Below are positions 63,722 through 64,000 of a stretch of DNA of 64,000 bases, in pieces. Source of the stretch: Cunninghamella blakesleeana (taxonomy: Eukaryota; Mucoromycota; Mucoromycetes; Mucorales; Cunninghamellaceae). The notes beneath the pieces were generated by a model, which worked only from the letters and a program-made list of their open reading frames with translations, was not told the origin of the DNA and made no database searches. Every line of letters begins with the position of its first letter. The first letter of the stretch is position 1. A program made the position numbers and the translations under genes. The stretch lies in contig JAFCIZ010000007.1 of assembly GCA_017871115.1 (NCBI GenBank), forward strand, positions 2,046,001-2,110,000, in the 5' to 3' direction.

Positions 63722-64000
63722 ATGACAGTTACTGCTACTGAAGAAAAACAACCTATCAAGGGATCTATTTTTGAATCTGATTCACCTGAACCTTCTTTAT
63801 TAAAAGTAACCAAACTCGACCCAAAGTAAGCATACTTATTAGTTTACACTTATTGTTTTCTTTTCTTTGTCTTTTTTTTTTTACCAACTCTTTTCTTTTC
63901 TTTATTATTGTATAAATACATAGTACTGATTATCGTACTCAAGCTTGGAAAAATGGATTAGGAACTACTTCTGAAATCGGTATCTATCCACCAGAAAAAG
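63722..64000 (+). CDS. Second HutD-domain protein (5' part, cut by window end)
   Basis: Two exons are visible: 63722-63825 and 63924 to the window end. The start is the ATG after a pyrimidine-rich leader. The encoded 60 residues contain ESDSPEPSLLKV and, after the intron, WKNGLGTTSEIGIYPPEK. These match ESDSPDPSLINV and WKNGHGTTKQIAIYPPDK of the fusion gene at 30.5-34 kb, and the intron lies at the same place in the same phase. It is therefore a paralogue of that gene's HutD part. Whether an amidohydrolase domain follows lies outside the window. Confidence 0.82.

Noticed and set aside
1..64000. tRNA, rRNA or CRISPR features
   Set aside because: No cloverleaf-like element with a GTTCGA-type T-loop, no rRNA block and no spaced direct repeats were found on reading both strands.

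Overview
The window is eukaryotic nuclear DNA from an early-diverging fungus, most likely Mucoromycota. The evidence is extreme AT richness, genes split by short GT...AG introns (mostly 60-150 bases) ending in TAG, and fungal-type orthologues: a Drs2 flippase, Pet127, Rrp7, Iml2/TTC39, a Set9 histone methyltransferase, a YAT-type amino acid permease and mitochondrial bL31. Mitochondrial genes rule out anaerobic chytrids. The species cannot be named from this window. Exon joints below were chosen by splice consensus, reading phase and family similarity. Coordinates were counted by hand, so individual splice sites may be off by one base.

Layout. 0-7 kb: a mitochondrial group (malonyl-CoA:ACP transacylase, bL31m, Pet127), with bL31m and PET127 divergent from a 256-base gap, then a MYND-finger protein. 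8-14 kb: a tail-anchored protein with two START domains, a possible small CxxC protein and a tail-anchored protoglobin. 14.8-20.3 kb: the P4-ATPase Drs2. 21-24 kb: a FabG-type ketoacyl reductase and a LigE-like glutathione S-transferase. 24.4-30.5 kb: a gene graveyard with decayed copies of the transferase (inverted) and of the next metabolic gene (direct), plus a His-rich orphan. 30.5-34 kb: a fusion of a HutD bicupin domain with an AstE/AspA-type zinc amidohydrolase. 34.6-38 kb: a lone bacterial-style cold-shock protein, an NDUFAF4-like protein and Rrp7. 38-46 kb: a RhoGEF (DH-PH) and Iml2/TTC39. 47-54 kb: a peroxisomal SCP2-type thiolase, a possible mariner-like relic and an amino acid permease. 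56-64 kb: a secreted 3D-domain protein, Set9 and the 5' end of a second HutD gene.

Functional threads. Two genes of mitochondrial type II fatty acid synthesis (transacylase and reductase) lie 20 kb apart. The HutD-amidohydrolase fusion, its decayed copy and a second HutD gene at 63.7 kb form a small family with a shared phase-2 intron and no close characterised precedent that I know of. It is the best candidate for an undescribed system. No tRNA, rRNA, CRISPR or intact transposon was recognised.
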